Both the position numbers and the translations under genes were made by a program. This document shows, one piece after another, positions 18,666 to 27,576 of a stretch of 64,000 nucleotides of DNA (its first letter is position 1; each line of letters starts with the position of its first letter). The notes under the pieces are model-generated. The model was not told the DNA's origin, made no database searches, and saw nothing but the letters and a program-made list of their open reading frames with translations. The stretch lies in contig JAKVBT010000012.1 in the NCBI GenBank assembly GCA_022446905.1, forward strand, positions 4,885-68,884, written 5' to 3'. The stretch comes from Phycisphaerales bacterium (lineage in GTDB: Bacteria; Planctomycetota; Phycisphaerae; Phycisphaerales; SM1A02).

Positions 18666-18698
18666 CTCGGACACCGGTCCCCTCGACCGGTGTCCGAG
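18666..18698 (-). terminator. Perfect 14-bp hairpin between pilin and downstream operon genes
   Basis: CTCGGACACCGGTC (18666-18679) and GACCGGTGTCCGAG (18685-18698) are perfect complements with a 5-nt loop. It lies about 50 nt after the pilin stop, in front of the small membrane protein gene. The following bases on the transcript are only weakly U-rich (TTGCGTT), so it may be a partial terminator or a 3' stabilising stem-loop that raises pilin mRNA over the rest of the operon. Confidence 0.6.
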
Positions 18699-18747
18699 AT
18701 ATGTGTTTCCGGACGTGATGGTGTATCTCCACCATCGTGAGGGCAAA

Positions 18748-19146
18748 TCACCAAGCTGCGACTGCCGCGATGTCCTGAGCATCTCCGCCGTCACCATCGC
18801 CATCGACATCGCCCGAGCCACTGTACGCAAGGGTCAAGCTGCCACTGGCGTAACTTTCCGTGAATCCTGCGGGCCATGTCACGGTTGCACTACGAATGTA
18901 GCCACCATTGTTCAAATCGGTGGACCATGTCGCATCGGCCGGATAGGCACCATTTTGCGAGTAGTACAACTCAATCTGACTGCGCATGGACTGCAACTGA
19001 GTCCGGGCTGAACTGATTGAGGCGTCATCGGCGGCATTGGTGAATTGCGGGACCACAATTGCGGCCAGAATGCCGAGAATCACGACAACAATAAGGATTT
19101 CGATGAGCGTAAAGCCACTGCGGGCACTGCGAGTTCGATAGGTCAT
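18748..19146 (-). CDS. Type IV pilin / GspG-like major pseudopilin
   Basis: A 132-residue pilin. The ATG at 19146 gives the leader MTYRTRSARSG followed by FTLIEILIVVVILGILAAIV, with the canonical Gly/Phe cleavage site and Glu+5. The hydrophobic helix continues into VPQFTNAADDASISSARTQL, as in GspG and type IV pilins. The C-terminus ends with an Asp/Gly run (DVDGDGDGGDAQD) that looks like a calcium-binding loop, as is known in GspG. The longer frame to 19203 adds an atypical leader and is not favoured. It is the first gene of the minus-strand operon and is divergent from the glycosyltransferase. Confidence 0.92.
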   Translation of the reverse strand: MTYRTRSARSGFTLIEILIVVVILGILAAIVVPQFTNAADDASISSARTQLQSMRSQIELYYSQNGAYPADATWSTDLNNGGYIRSATVTWPAGFTESYASGSLTLAYSGSGDVDGDGDGGDAQDIAAVAAW

Positions 19147-19370
19147 TTTCACATCAAGCTCCACACCAGTGATCCAGCAACCCACGCGGTCGTTGGCATG
19201 CACCAGACTGAGAATCGGGTCTGCTCAAACAATCGACATGGCACCCTTGACGATTCACTCAGGAGCCCATCTTGGCCTCATTTTCCATACCCTCAGACAC
19301 TGTCCCCACCGGCATAGCCCGTACAGATCCACCTTACGCTCCCCGACCAAGCCCCGTACCATTCCCACCC

Positions 19371-20246
19371 ATGCGAATCAGCGCCTTCACATTCCTGCGT
19401 AATGGGGTACAACTGGCCTACCCCTTTGTTGAGAGCATTCGCTCCGCACTGCCCCTTGTCGACGAGTACATCGTGGCCTTGGGACCAAGTGATGACGGAA
19501 CTCGCGAGGCCATTGAAGCCATCGATGACCCGCGGATTCGAATCATCGATACACAGTGGAATGGCGCTACAGGACGGGGCTTTGTCTACGGACAACAGAA
19601 GATGATTGGCCTCTTCAACACTACCGGCGACTGGTCGCTCTACCTCGAAGGTGATGAAGTACTCCACGAGCGCGATATTGATGCCATCCGTGACCTTGCC
19701 GAACGTGCTGATCGCCAGCCCCATGTCGAGGCCATCGCATTTCAATACCACCACTTCTACGGCACACCTGAACTTGTCGCCACTGGCCCCGCGTGGTATC
19801 GCGTCGAGCCTCGGATGATTCGCAACCATGACATCCGAGTCATCTCGCCCGGGGGCCTGTACTTCATCGTGCTCGACCAGAACAAGAAAGGCCGGTATCC
19901 CCGGGCTGTCGAGACCGATGCAACAATTCATCACTATGGCTGGGTACGGCCCATCGATTCTCATCACCGCAAGGCCAAGCAGGTCAGTGGATATTGGGGG
20001 ACACCCCGAGAAAAAGCCAACCCCTATGAGAATGTCGACGCCTCAATCCTGAAACCCTTCGAAGGGTCACATCCCGCGATCATGTCGGAGTGGCTCTCAA
20101 GTACAGCAAACACAGTATTCACGCCGAATCCAGACTATCAACTGACCAAACGAGATCGTCGTCAGCGCATCAAGCGATCAATTGAGAAAGTCACCGGTTT
20201 AGATCTGTGCAAACGACACCACCGTCGTGTCAAGATCTCTCAGTGA
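19371..20246 (+). CDS. Family 2-like glycosyltransferase
   Basis: A 291-residue cytosolic protein from the ATG at 19371 (the frame runs back to 19272 but the homologous start is MRISAFTFLRNG). It has a GT-A-type opening, FTFLRNGVQLAYPFVESI then VDEYIVALGPSDDGTRE, and a putative metal-binding acidic motif in WSLYLEGDEVLHE, which replaces the usual DxD. Further on are basic and aromatic segments (HHYGWVRPI). The acceptor and donor are unknown. It is convergent with the sulfotransferase-like gene and overlaps it by 7 bp; together they may decorate a surface glycan. Confidence 0.8.
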   Translation: MRISAFTFLRNGVQLAYPFVESIRSALPLVDEYIVALGPSDDGTREAIEAIDDPRIRIIDTQWNGATGRGFVYGQQKMIGLFNTTGDWSLYLEGDEVLHERDIDAIRDLAERADRQPHVEAIAFQYHHFYGTPELVATGPAWYRVEPRMIRNHDIRVISPGGLYFIVLDQNKKGRYPRAVETDATIHHYGWVRPIDSHHRKAKQVSGYWGTPREKANPYENVDASILKPFEGSHPAIMSEWLSSTANTVFTPNPDYQLTKRDRRQRIKRSIEKVTGLDLCKRHHRRVKISQ

Positions 20247-21133
20247 TCCGCATATGCCACTTTTGCCCAACGGCATTCGAAATCGGCACGCTGTTTTGCT
20301 GTAAAAAATAACTCTGCCCAACTAGATTCCAGCAGCGCAGTTCGGAACTCAGTGTCCTGAGCAATCAAGCGCTGCACACGCTCATACTGTGCACGACCAG
20401 CTCGTTCGCTTGACTGATTGGCACGACCAACGCGTGGCACTGACAAACCCATGACTGAACTCAATGCTTCAGCCTTGCACCCATCGTCAAGGTGCGTTGA
20501 CAAAATCATTGTTTTAAATCGACCACGATCGTAGATCGACCAACCTCTTTCCGAATCAAATCCGTCAACATGAGGACGAATGTGAGTGACTGGAGTGAAC
20601 TCATGGTCCCACCAAGACCAGACACCAAACTGCGGAAAGTGCGATTGAAACACCTGCATCCAATCATCATCCGAGAGCATGGCGGGGTCAATCTTGCGCC
20701 AAGAGCGCAACCACCTCTGAATGCCGAAGTACAGCCAAGAAACAGTGGTGGCAACCGGATCACGAACGAGCGAAATGGTCGTGTACTCAACCGATGAGTC
20801 AGTCAGAAGCTTGTGCAATGGCCACTGAGTAGGTTCGGAGTGCTGCACCATTCCACCTGCGAGAATCGACGTCACCGGTTCAAACTTCGTGGTGAAATGG
20901 CACGGTCGCAGTACATGCGTATGGAAGACCTCAACATTGGGCAATTCGTGCAAAGCCTGCTCGACACTTCGTGAAGCTGTCTTTGGATGGCTATATACAA
21001 TTACTGGCCGCCGGCCCAGCCGAATCGCCTCTCGCAGGCGGCGATCTTCCCGTTTTACTTTGCGCCAATGATTCCAACGCCGATCAAGGCGAGGAAAACG
21101 CACTGAGGTAGTTACGCCAAATACACGGGCCAT
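20240..21133 (-). CDS. Sulfotransferase-like / capsular polysaccharide synthesis-type protein
   Basis: A 297-residue protein with the two PAPS-binding signatures of sulfotransferase-like enzymes: VIVYSHPKTASRSVEQALHE near residue 44 (5'-phosphosulfate loop, with the Lys-Thr-x-Ser core) and ISLVRDPVATTVSWLYFG near 120 (3'-phosphate loop with Arg and Ser). VFHTHVLRP between them recalls the capsular polysaccharide protein family PF10364. The N-terminus is basic without a membrane helix, so it is probably cytosolic. Substrate is unknown. Its convergent neighbour is a glycosyltransferase. Confidence 0.65.
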   Translation of the reverse strand: MARVFGVTTSVRFPRLDRRWNHWRKVKREDRRLREAIRLGRRPVIVYSHPKTASRSVEQALHELPNVEVFHTHVLRPCHFTTKFEPVTSILAGGMVQHSEPTQWPLHKLLTDSSVEYTTISLVRDPVATTVSWLYFGIQRWLRSWRKIDPAMLSDDDWMQVFQSHFPQFGVWSWWDHEFTPVTHIRPHVDGFDSERGWSIYDRGRFKTMILSTHLDDGCKAEALSSVMGLSVPRVGRANQSSERAGRAQYERVQRLIAQDTEFRTALLESSWAELFFTAKQRADFECRWAKVAYADH

Positions 21134-21212
21134 GTTTGGATTGTAGAGTCATTTGATCACCCCAAGATCTTGCGTCTCCATGGTAGAATCAGCATTCCCT
21201 TAGGAGTGGCCC

Positions 21213-22457
21213 ATGGTCCGAATCAAACCATTTGAAGCCATTCGTCCCCCTGCCCCCCAGGCACCTCGTGTGTCCTCTCCGCCTTATGACGTGATCGACA
21301 CCTCGGAGGCAAGGGCATTGGCGGACGGCAATCCGGATTCATTTCTACATGTGATTCGTCCGGAGATCGATCTACCCGACGACACCAACCCGTATGACGA
21401 CTCGGTGTATCAGGCAGCAGCTGCTGGCCTGCAACAACTGATGACAAACGGAGCCTTGGCACGCGATAACGCGCCGGGCTTATTCCTTTACCGCCAAACT
21501 TGGAATGGCCGTAGTCAAACTGGACTGGTGTGCTGTTGCCACGTCGATGACTACCGAAAGGATGTTATCCGTAAACACGAGAAGACCAGGGCCGACAAAG
21601 AGGATGACCGAACACGACATGTGTTGTCACTGGACGCCCACACTGGGCCAGTGTTTTTGACCTATCGAGACCAATCACAGATTGACACGGCCGTCGCCGA
21701 TGACTCAACCCACCGACCGCTGTACCACTTTGTCACTCCAGATGGAGTGACACACACCGCGTGGTCCATTCGCGACCCTCATAAATACGTGAACCTATTT
21801 GAATCAGTGCCTTTGGCCTATGTCGCAGATGGCCACCATCGCAGCGCCAGTGCTGAGCGAGCTGCTGCGGAACACCAGAGTGGCAACAATAATCACGATG
21901 GCACGGAAGAATACAATTGGTTCCTGTCGGTCTTGTTTCCTGCAAGCCAGTTGAGCATTCTTCCATATAACAGGTTTGTGGGTGATCTCAACGGGCACAC
22001 CGAAAGCGAATTGGTCGAAGCACTACGACGCATTGGTGAACTTCTACCAACGGATGAGCCAATGCCTGATCGGCCAGGAAGTTTTGGGGTGCATCTCGGT
22101 GGTCAGTGGTACACACTCTGCCTCGATGAAGGCAGCATCGATTGGGCAGACCCCATTGGCTCATTGGATGTGTCCTTACTTCAGGACCGCGTGCTCGGCC
22201 CCTTGCTTGGCATCCAAGACCCAAGAGTTGACAGTCGAATCAAGTTCATCGGTGGCATTCGAGGAATTGAAGCACTTGAATGTGCCACGGAGCAGGGCGG
22301 CATTGCATTCGCCATGACACCAACCAGCATTGATCAGTTGCTTAGCGTTGCCGATGCCGGGCAGTGCATGCCGCCTAAGTCAACATGGTTTGAGCCTAAG
22401 TTACGCAGTGGTCTCTTTATCCACGCTCTTGATACTCGCGCTGCAGTGGTGTCATGA
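21213..22457 (+). CDS. DUF1015 family protein linked to serine synthesis genes
   Basis: A 414-residue protein with the DUF1015 hallmarks: IKPFEAIRPP at the start, SSPPYDVID, FLHVIRPEID, VIRKHEKTRADKEDDR in the middle (basic cluster likely at an active site) and the signature YVADGHHRSASAERAAAE. AGGAG precedes the ATG by 7 nt. The gene is followed after 29 bp by serA and then serC. DUF1015 genes recur beside serA/serC in many anaerobes and planctomycetes, yet no phosphoserine phosphatase is visible here. A role in the last step or in regulating the pathway is a hypothesis. Confidence 0.85.
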   Translation: MVRIKPFEAIRPPAPQAPRVSSPPYDVIDTSEARALADGNPDSFLHVIRPEIDLPDDTNPYDDSVYQAAAAGLQQLMTNGALARDNAPGLFLYRQTWNGRSQTGLVCCCHVDDYRKDVIRKHEKTRADKEDDRTRHVLSLDAHTGPVFLTYRDQSQIDTAVADDSTHRPLYHFVTPDGVTHTAWSIRDPHKYVNLFESVPLAYVADGHHRSASAERAAAEHQSGNNNHDGTEEYNWFLSVLFPASQLSILPYNRFVGDLNGHTESELVEALRRIGELLPTDEPMPDRPGSFGVHLGGQWYTLCLDEGSIDWADPIGSLDVSLLQDRVLGPLLGIQDPRVDSRIKFIGGIRGIEALECATEQGGIAFAMTPTSIDQLLSVADAGQCMPPKSTWFEPKLRSGLFIHALDTRAAVVS

Positions 22458-22486
22458 GCCCCCAAACACTCTAAACGGAGCACATC

Positions 22487-23752
22487 ATGCAGGCCCATGC
22501 CATCATCGATGACTCGCCAATGTCCGCTGTCACCGAAACCACTTCGATTCTGATCGCTGACGCATTCAGTCCGCAAGGCATTGCGCACCTAGAGTCTTTG
22601 GGCTGCCGTGTCCTCTTGGATGCTGCCCTTGATGGCGATGCCTTGATCGATGCTATCGGAGAAAAACAACCTGATGTTGTCATCGTGCGCTCGACCAAAC
22701 TCCCATCAGAGGTCTTCGCTGCTGCCGAAACACTAAGTCTCGTCGTTCGCGCTGGTGCTGGATATGACACCATCGATGTCGCCGCTGCATCTGCACGCGG
22801 TATTTCAGTTGCAAACTGTCCGGGCATGAATGCCATTGCCGTTGCAGAACTGGCATGGGGGTTGATCTTGTCTTGCGATCGCCGAATCCCTGACCAGACA
22901 GCCGACCTTCGCAATGGAGTTTGGGCGAAAAAGGAATACGCCAAAGCATCTGGTCTCTTTGGCAGAACGCTGGGGATCGTTGGCCTCGGTCGCATCGGAC
23001 AGGAAATTGCCACACGAGGTCGTGCCTTTGGCATGAAGGTGGTGGCCTGGAGCAGATCACTGACGCAGGAACGTGCCGATGCAATTGGTGTGGGGTATTG
23101 CGAATCGCTGAACAATCTTGCCAAAATGAGCGATGTCGTATCGGTCAATGTGGCCGCCCTTTCAGACACGGCGAAACTGATCGATGACGCATTCTTTGAT
23201 GCGATGAAGCCAGGATCAACCATCGTCAACACAAGCCGCGGAAGCGTCATTGATCATGAGGCTCTCGCATCTGCCATTCAAGACAAGCAGATTCGCGCTG
23301 GCCTTGATGTGTTTCAGAATGAACCAAAAGGTGGCGATCAGTCTTTTGAGAACGGGATCGTGTCCAAACCTGGGGTGTATGGCACGCATCATGTTGGCGC
23401 TTCGACCAATCAAGCCCAGGAAGCCATTGCCTCTGAGGCAGTTCGAATTGTAGAAACCTGGATGAACTCAGGCGAAGTACCTAATTGCGTCAACATCGCA
23501 TCATCGACAGCAGCATCTACTTTGCTAACAATTCGACACCTCAACCAGCCAGGGGTATTGGCTCATGTCTTCGAGATTCTGGGGAGTTCGAAGACCAATG
23601 TCGAAGAAATGGAAAATGTTGTCTATGAAGGCGCTACGGCTGCATGCGCTCGAATCCAGATCAGCGGCACCCTGGGAACCACTGACCTCGAACACATTAA
23701 TGATCACAGCGCTGTCTTGAGTGTTTCCACATCCCCCATTACGGCTTCTTGA
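22487..23752 (+). CDS. serA: D-3-phosphoglycerate dehydrogenase
   Basis: A 421-residue NAD-dependent enzyme that oxidises 3-phosphoglycerate, the first step of serine synthesis. GGAG lies 6 nt before the ATG. The catalytic domain shows VVRAGAGYDTIDVAAAS and ELAWGLILSCDRRIPDQTAD; the Rossmann fold shows TLGIVGLGRIGQEIA; the catalytic Arg/Glu/His are in VNTSRGSVIDHEAL, LDVFQNEP and GTHHVGAST. The C-terminal 80 residues (LLTIRHLNQPGVLAHVFEIL) are an ACT domain, the usual serine-feedback site. It is shorter than E. coli-like type by small loops only. Confidence 0.95.
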   Translation: MQAHAIIDDSPMSAVTETTSILIADAFSPQGIAHLESLGCRVLLDAALDGDALIDAIGEKQPDVVIVRSTKLPSEVFAAAETLSLVVRAGAGYDTIDVAAASARGISVANCPGMNAIAVAELAWGLILSCDRRIPDQTADLRNGVWAKKEYAKASGLFGRTLGIVGLGRIGQEIATRGRAFGMKVVAWSRSLTQERADAIGVGYCESLNNLAKMSDVVSVNVAALSDTAKLIDDAFFDAMKPGSTIVNTSRGSVIDHEALASAIQDKQIRAGLDVFQNEPKGGDQSFENGIVSKPGVYGTHHVGASTNQAQEAIASEAVRIVETWMNSGEVPNCVNIASSTAASTLLTIRHLNQPGVLAHVFEILGSSKTNVEEMENVVYEGATAACARIQISGTLGTTDLEHINDHSAVLSVSTSPITAS

Positions 23753-23771
23753 GTTGCAGGAACGATCCCAT

Positions 23772-24890
23772 ATGACGCCTTCCACGACGATCGAATCGAT
23801 AACACGATCCACCCTGAACTTCTCCGCCGGGCCGGCGATACTCCCGGAGTGCGTACTTCAACAGGCATCGAAGGATGTACTCGAGCTTGATGGCACAGGC
23901 ATTAGTGTTCTTGAGCACAGCCACCGCAGTCCCTCCATCGATCGTGTCTTTGAAGAAGCCGAAGCGAGTTGTCGTGCAGTTGGCGATATACCAGACAGCT
24001 TCAAGGTGCTTTTTCTGCAAGGCGGGGCCTCAATGCAGTTTGGCATGCTTCCGCTCAACTTTCTTCCAGACGGCCGCACTGCCGACTACGTAGATACGGG
24101 CTCTTGGACGAGCAAAGCCATCAAAGATGCATCGTGTGTTGGGCAGGTACACACTGCATGGTCTGGGAAGGATGGCGGATATCGGCACATCCCTGATCGA
24201 ACCGAAATCAAGTGGTCCGATGACCCTGCTTATGCCTGCTACTGCACGAACAACACAATCTATGGCACGCGATGGAATACACCCCCGTCATCCAAAGCGC
24301 CCCTCATTGCTGATATGAGCAGTGACATCTTCAGTCGCCCAATTGACTGGAGTGCACATTCCATGGTCTATGCCGGTGCCCAAAAGAACATTGGCCCAGC
24401 TGGAGTCACGGTGGTAATCATCCACGAAGATCTACTAGCACAGTGCAACGCCAATCTTCCCACAATGCTCCGATATGACATCCATGCAGACAAGGGGTCC
24501 CGGTACAACACACCACCTGTTTTCGCTGTGTACTGCGCCGGACTTGTCTTTAAGTGGATTCTCGACTGTGGCGGTCTTGCGGCAATGGAACGCCATAATG
24601 AAGACAAAGCGGGCATCATCTACAACGCAATCGATGACTCTGATGGCTTCTACACCCCACACGCTGATTCAGATTGCCGTAGCACAATGAATATTCCATT
24701 TACAACACCTTCGCCTGAACTCGACGCTAAGTTCATTGCTGAAGCAACTGCACAAGATATGCACAATCTGAAGGGACACCGAAGTGTTGGAGGAATTCGG
24801 GCATCGATTTACAATGCCTTCCCAGAACAAGGCTGCATCCGACTTGGAAATTTCATGGCCGAGTTTGCCACAGCACATCGAAAAGCCTGA
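23772..24890 (+). CDS. serC: Phosphoserine aminotransferase
   Basis: A 372-residue PLP enzyme that converts 3-phosphohydroxypyruvate and glutamate to phosphoserine. The ATG at 23772, preceded by GCAGGAA, gives the standard start close to LNFSAGPAILPECVL. FLQGGASMQFGMLPLNFL and the PLP-lysine motif YAGAQKNIGPAGVTVVII are present, as is the C-terminal GHRSVGGIRASIYNAFP that binds substrate phosphate. It completes the DUF1015-serA-serC operon, 19 bp after serA, and is convergent with the fructosamine kinase. Confidence 0.96.
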   Translation: MTPSTTIESITRSTLNFSAGPAILPECVLQQASKDVLELDGTGISVLEHSHRSPSIDRVFEEAEASCRAVGDIPDSFKVLFLQGGASMQFGMLPLNFLPDGRTADYVDTGSWTSKAIKDASCVGQVHTAWSGKDGGYRHIPDRTEIKWSDDPAYACYCTNNTIYGTRWNTPPSSKAPLIADMSSDIFSRPIDWSAHSMVYAGAQKNIGPAGVTVVIIHEDLLAQCNANLPTMLRYDIHADKGSRYNTPPVFAVYCAGLVFKWILDCGGLAAMERHNEDKAGIIYNAIDDSDGFYTPHADSDCRSTMNIPFTTPSPELDAKFIAEATAQDMHNLKGHRSVGGIRASIYNAFPEQGCIRLGNFMAEFATAHRKA

Positions 24891-24891
24891 C

Positions 24892-25752
24892 CTAGATCAG
24901 CAATGATGCCCGATCAAGGACCCCCGACACGTAGGTCCTACCAAATAGATGCACATGATTGAGCAAGTGCAGTAGTTGGCCCGCCGCCATCCGCTCCTTC
25001 CTCGCAGGCTCATCACCCCGACACTCAAGCCAGGAACGCTCAAACTCCGCGGGCACACCTCCGAAAAGAGCAGCCATTGCCATATCCACCATTGGATCGG
25101 CCACGATGCAAGCCGGATCAATCAACGCAACAGATCCATCAGGCATCACATGCATGTTGCCACGCCACAGATCTCCATGCGTCAGCGACGGGCCAGGATC
25201 ATGGGGGATTCGGCGAGGCAGTTGATCGACCGCTCGCTCTACCAGCGCAATCTGTCCTCGTGTCAAGTAACCGCCATCACGACAACTACGAATCAGTGGC
25301 TCGAGGCAGTACACAATGAGCCATCGACACCAATCACCATCGCGACCACCCTTAAACCGAGTGTGACCAATATAGAAATCCACGTCGGTTCCATAAGTGT
25401 CCTCGACTTGATAAGCATGCATATCTGCCAGATCTCTCCCCGCTCTAGCCCAATCTCCATCGCTTCCTTCGGGAAGAAATTCCATGACCAATACACTGAC
25501 ATCATCTAGATCAACAAGCCCAATGACCTCAGGAACACGCATTGTTCGCGTTGAAGCAATCGTGTTCAGGCCCACATGTTCGCAGGCCAGCCTGTCCCGG
25601 TGTCTCGATCCATAAACCAACTTACAAACCACACGAGTGCCATCATCAAGCGTGACCATCCTGACCTCCTGGAGATCATCTCCAGAAAGCGGAAGGATTG
25701 ACTTTGGTGGCCTAAGCGATAGCGTGCGCAATGCTTCCGCAACAGGAGTCAC
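24892..25752 (-). CDS. Fructosamine/ketosamine 3-kinase family protein
   Basis: A 286-residue kinase of the aminoglycoside-phosphotransferase fold. VVCKLVYGSRHRDRLACEHV gives the ATP-binding Lys and helix Glu, VLVMEFLPEG the hinge, and LTHGDLWRGNMHVMPDGSVA plus LIDPACIVADPMVDMAMAAL the catalytic loop and metal aspartate, with the HGDLWxGN form typical of fructosamine 3-kinases. Family members phosphorylate ketosamines on glycated proteins so that they fall off. It overlaps the phosphatase gene by 4 bp, a pairing reported for bacterial homologues. The bacterial substrate is usually ribulosamine or erythrulosamine; here it is unknown. Confidence 0.85.
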   Translation of the reverse strand: MTPVAEALRTLSLRPPKSILPLSGDDLQEVRMVTLDDGTRVVCKLVYGSRHRDRLACEHVGLNTIASTRTMRVPEVIGLVDLDDVSVLVMEFLPEGSDGDWARAGRDLADMHAYQVEDTYGTDVDFYIGHTRFKGGRDGDWCRWLIVYCLEPLIRSCRDGGYLTRGQIALVERAVDQLPRRIPHDPGPSLTHGDLWRGNMHVMPDGSVALIDPACIVADPMVDMAMAALFGGVPAEFERSWLECRGDEPARKERMAAGQLLHLLNHVHLFGRTYVSGVLDRASLLI

Positions 25753-26234
25753 GACTGCAGTCCGTGTCTTTCCACCAATTCATCAAGCAAATGTTGAATA
25801 GCGACATCTAGAAGATCGAAGACCTTCTGAAAACCGTCCTCACCGCCGTAGTAAGGATCCGGCACATCGCGTACTCGGCTGGGGTGATGCTGCAACATAA
25901 GCGCGATCCTCGCCGTTCCATGACCAAGATTGATGACATCATTGTAATTTGACTGATCCATGCACAACACGTGATCAAACTCGTTTAAATCTTGTGCATC
26001 AATCTGCCTCGCCGCTCCATCGACCACGACTCCTTTTGATGCTGCGGTACTGCGCATCCGATCGTCCGGTTGCTGACCACGGTGCCATCCGCCAGTACCT
26101 GCCGAGTCGATATGAAAGTGGCCTATTAGATTGCGCGATGTTGCATGGTGACGAAAGAGGCATTCAGCCATTGGGCTGCGACAAATATTGCCCATGCATA
26201 CAAAGAGCACGCTGACCTCTGAAGCACTGGTCAT
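25749..26234 (-). CDS. Low-molecular-weight protein-tyrosine phosphatase
   Basis: A 161-residue cytosolic phosphatase. The P-loop is VLFVCMGNICRSPMAECLF with the CX5R catalytic Cys and Arg, and the general acid is the aspartate in VRDVPDPYYGGEDGFQKVFD. It is sandwiched with 4-bp overlaps between the WecA-like gene and the fructosamine kinase gene. Two roles are possible: as the Wzb partner that dephosphorylates the Wzc-like kinase upstream (27577-29772), or as a phosphatase of protein-bound ketosamine phosphates with its downstream neighbour. Sequence alone does not separate them. Confidence 0.92.
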   Translation of the reverse strand: MTSASEVSVLFVCMGNICRSPMAECLFRHHATSRNLIGHFHIDSAGTGGWHRGQQPDDRMRSTAASKGVVVDGAARQIDAQDLNEFDHVLCMDQSNYNDVINLGHGTARIALMLQHHPSRVRDVPDPYYGGEDGFQKVFDLLDVAIQHLLDELVERHGLQS

Positions 26235-27487
26235 GAATCGGATTGACGCGCTTTCATGGCTCGCCTCCCCATCACGATTCCTGCAACAGCGACTCCACCG
26301 AAGATCGCAATGAATACCAGATAGATGCCCATGACCCGAAGTTCATGAGTCAATGAGAGCGCTGCCAACGCCACTCCAATAGATGCAAGCACCGCCTCAA
26401 TAGACCACATCCCAATGACGGCCAGTTTGACAGTGCCCAGACTTCGTTTCAATATGTGGTGGAGGTGATTTGCATCTGGCGAAGATGCGGGAAGCCCTTG
26501 CACTTTGCGGCGGAAGATGGCTAGCACCGTATCGACGATTGGCAATCCGAAGACGATCAGGCCCGCCAAAACAAAGTGCGTCTGGCCCATCTCGCCCAGC
26601 ATGAGCACAATGGTGACGCAGGTGTACCCCAACAACAAACTCCCCGTGTCTCCCAAAAAAATCTGGGCTGGGTTGAAGTTGTACACAAGAAAGGCCAGTG
26701 TGGCCCCAATGACAGCCATGCACAGACTCGTCCTCGCGCCTGCAAGTGTGATCCCTTCACTCTCCAGAATATGCTGAGACAAGGTTGACTCGATCTGGCC
26801 CAAACTTGAAGTTGTTAGATGCAGGGTCATCAGAAGTGAGATCATCAGCAGACCACCAGCAATAATCATGGTGGTGCCACTAAGCAAGCCATCGAGCCCA
26901 TCAATGAGGTTTGAAGCATTGCACCCGCCGAGCACAAAAACAGCCACTAGGCCAACGCCCACCCACTCGGTGATATTCACGTACCACACCGCACCTGCGA
27001 TCGACACATCAAACCCAATCTGTCCGTGTCCAGTGAAATAGGCAAGAAAGGCTGCCGCAGTCTGCGTGCCAATACCGCCGTAGAGTGACATCAACCCTGC
27101 TGCGACCAATAAACCTACAGTTTTAAACCACGGATCAAGCCCCCAGACATCATCGATGAAACCTGTTGCAGTGACTGCCATCATTGCCACCACAACCGAT
27201 ATAGGAACGGGCCTAAAAGAGATCGGCGCATCAATGGTGTAACTCACAGCAATCCCGACAATCAGCCCAACAAAGACTGCAATGCCACCGAGATAGGCGA
27301 TGGGACGGCTATGCAGTTTTCTCGCATCATCAGGCCGATCAACGACATTTGTCGCAATTGCAATGGAACGAATAACAGGCGTTGCCACAAGTGTCGCAGC
27401 CCAAGCTGCCACAAGCACTGGCAGATAACTAGCCATGAGGCCCCAAAGAGACCAATCCCCCACCGGAGTCACAACCGTAGCAATCAC
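26231..27487 (-). CDS. Polyprenyl-phosphate GlcNAc/hexose-1-phosphate transferase (MraY/WecA family)
   Basis: A 418-residue polytopic enzyme that starts glycan synthesis by loading a sugar-1-phosphate on undecaprenyl phosphate. About 11 hydrophobic segments are visible. Diagnostic motifs: KLHSRPIAYLGGIAVFVGL, FIDDVWGL, CNASNLIDGLDGLLSGTT, FLGDTGSLLLGY (catalytic DDxxD-type and magnesium aspartates) and a C-terminal cytosolic histidine motif ASSPDANHLHHIL, which marks WecA/TagO rather than MraY. It overlaps the phosphatase by 4 bp and lies 89 bp after the Wzc-like kinase. Confidence 0.93.
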   Translation of the reverse strand: MIATVVTPVGDWSLWGLMASYLPVLVAAWAATLVATPVIRSIAIATNVVDRPDDARKLHSRPIAYLGGIAVFVGLIVGIAVSYTIDAPISFRPVPISVVVAMMAVTATGFIDDVWGLDPWFKTVGLLVAAGLMSLYGGIGTQTAAAFLAYFTGHGQIGFDVSIAGAVWYVNITEWVGVGLVAVFVLGGCNASNLIDGLDGLLSGTTMIIAGGLLMISLLMTLHLTTSSLGQIESTLSQHILESEGITLAGARTSLCMAVIGATLAFLVYNFNPAQIFLGDTGSLLLGYTCVTIVLMLGEMGQTHFVLAGLIVFGLPIVDTVLAIFRRKVQGLPASSPDANHLHHILKRSLGTVKLAVIGMWSIEAVLASIGVALAALSLTHELRVMGIYLVFIAIFGGVAVAGIVMGRRAMKARQSDS

Positions 27488-27576
27488 TGCACAGACACTC
27501 CAAGAAGCCCTGTAGATGGACGTGTGGTTTCAGCCACGCGACACAGCTCCAATGCTGAAGAACACTCGCAAGACAA

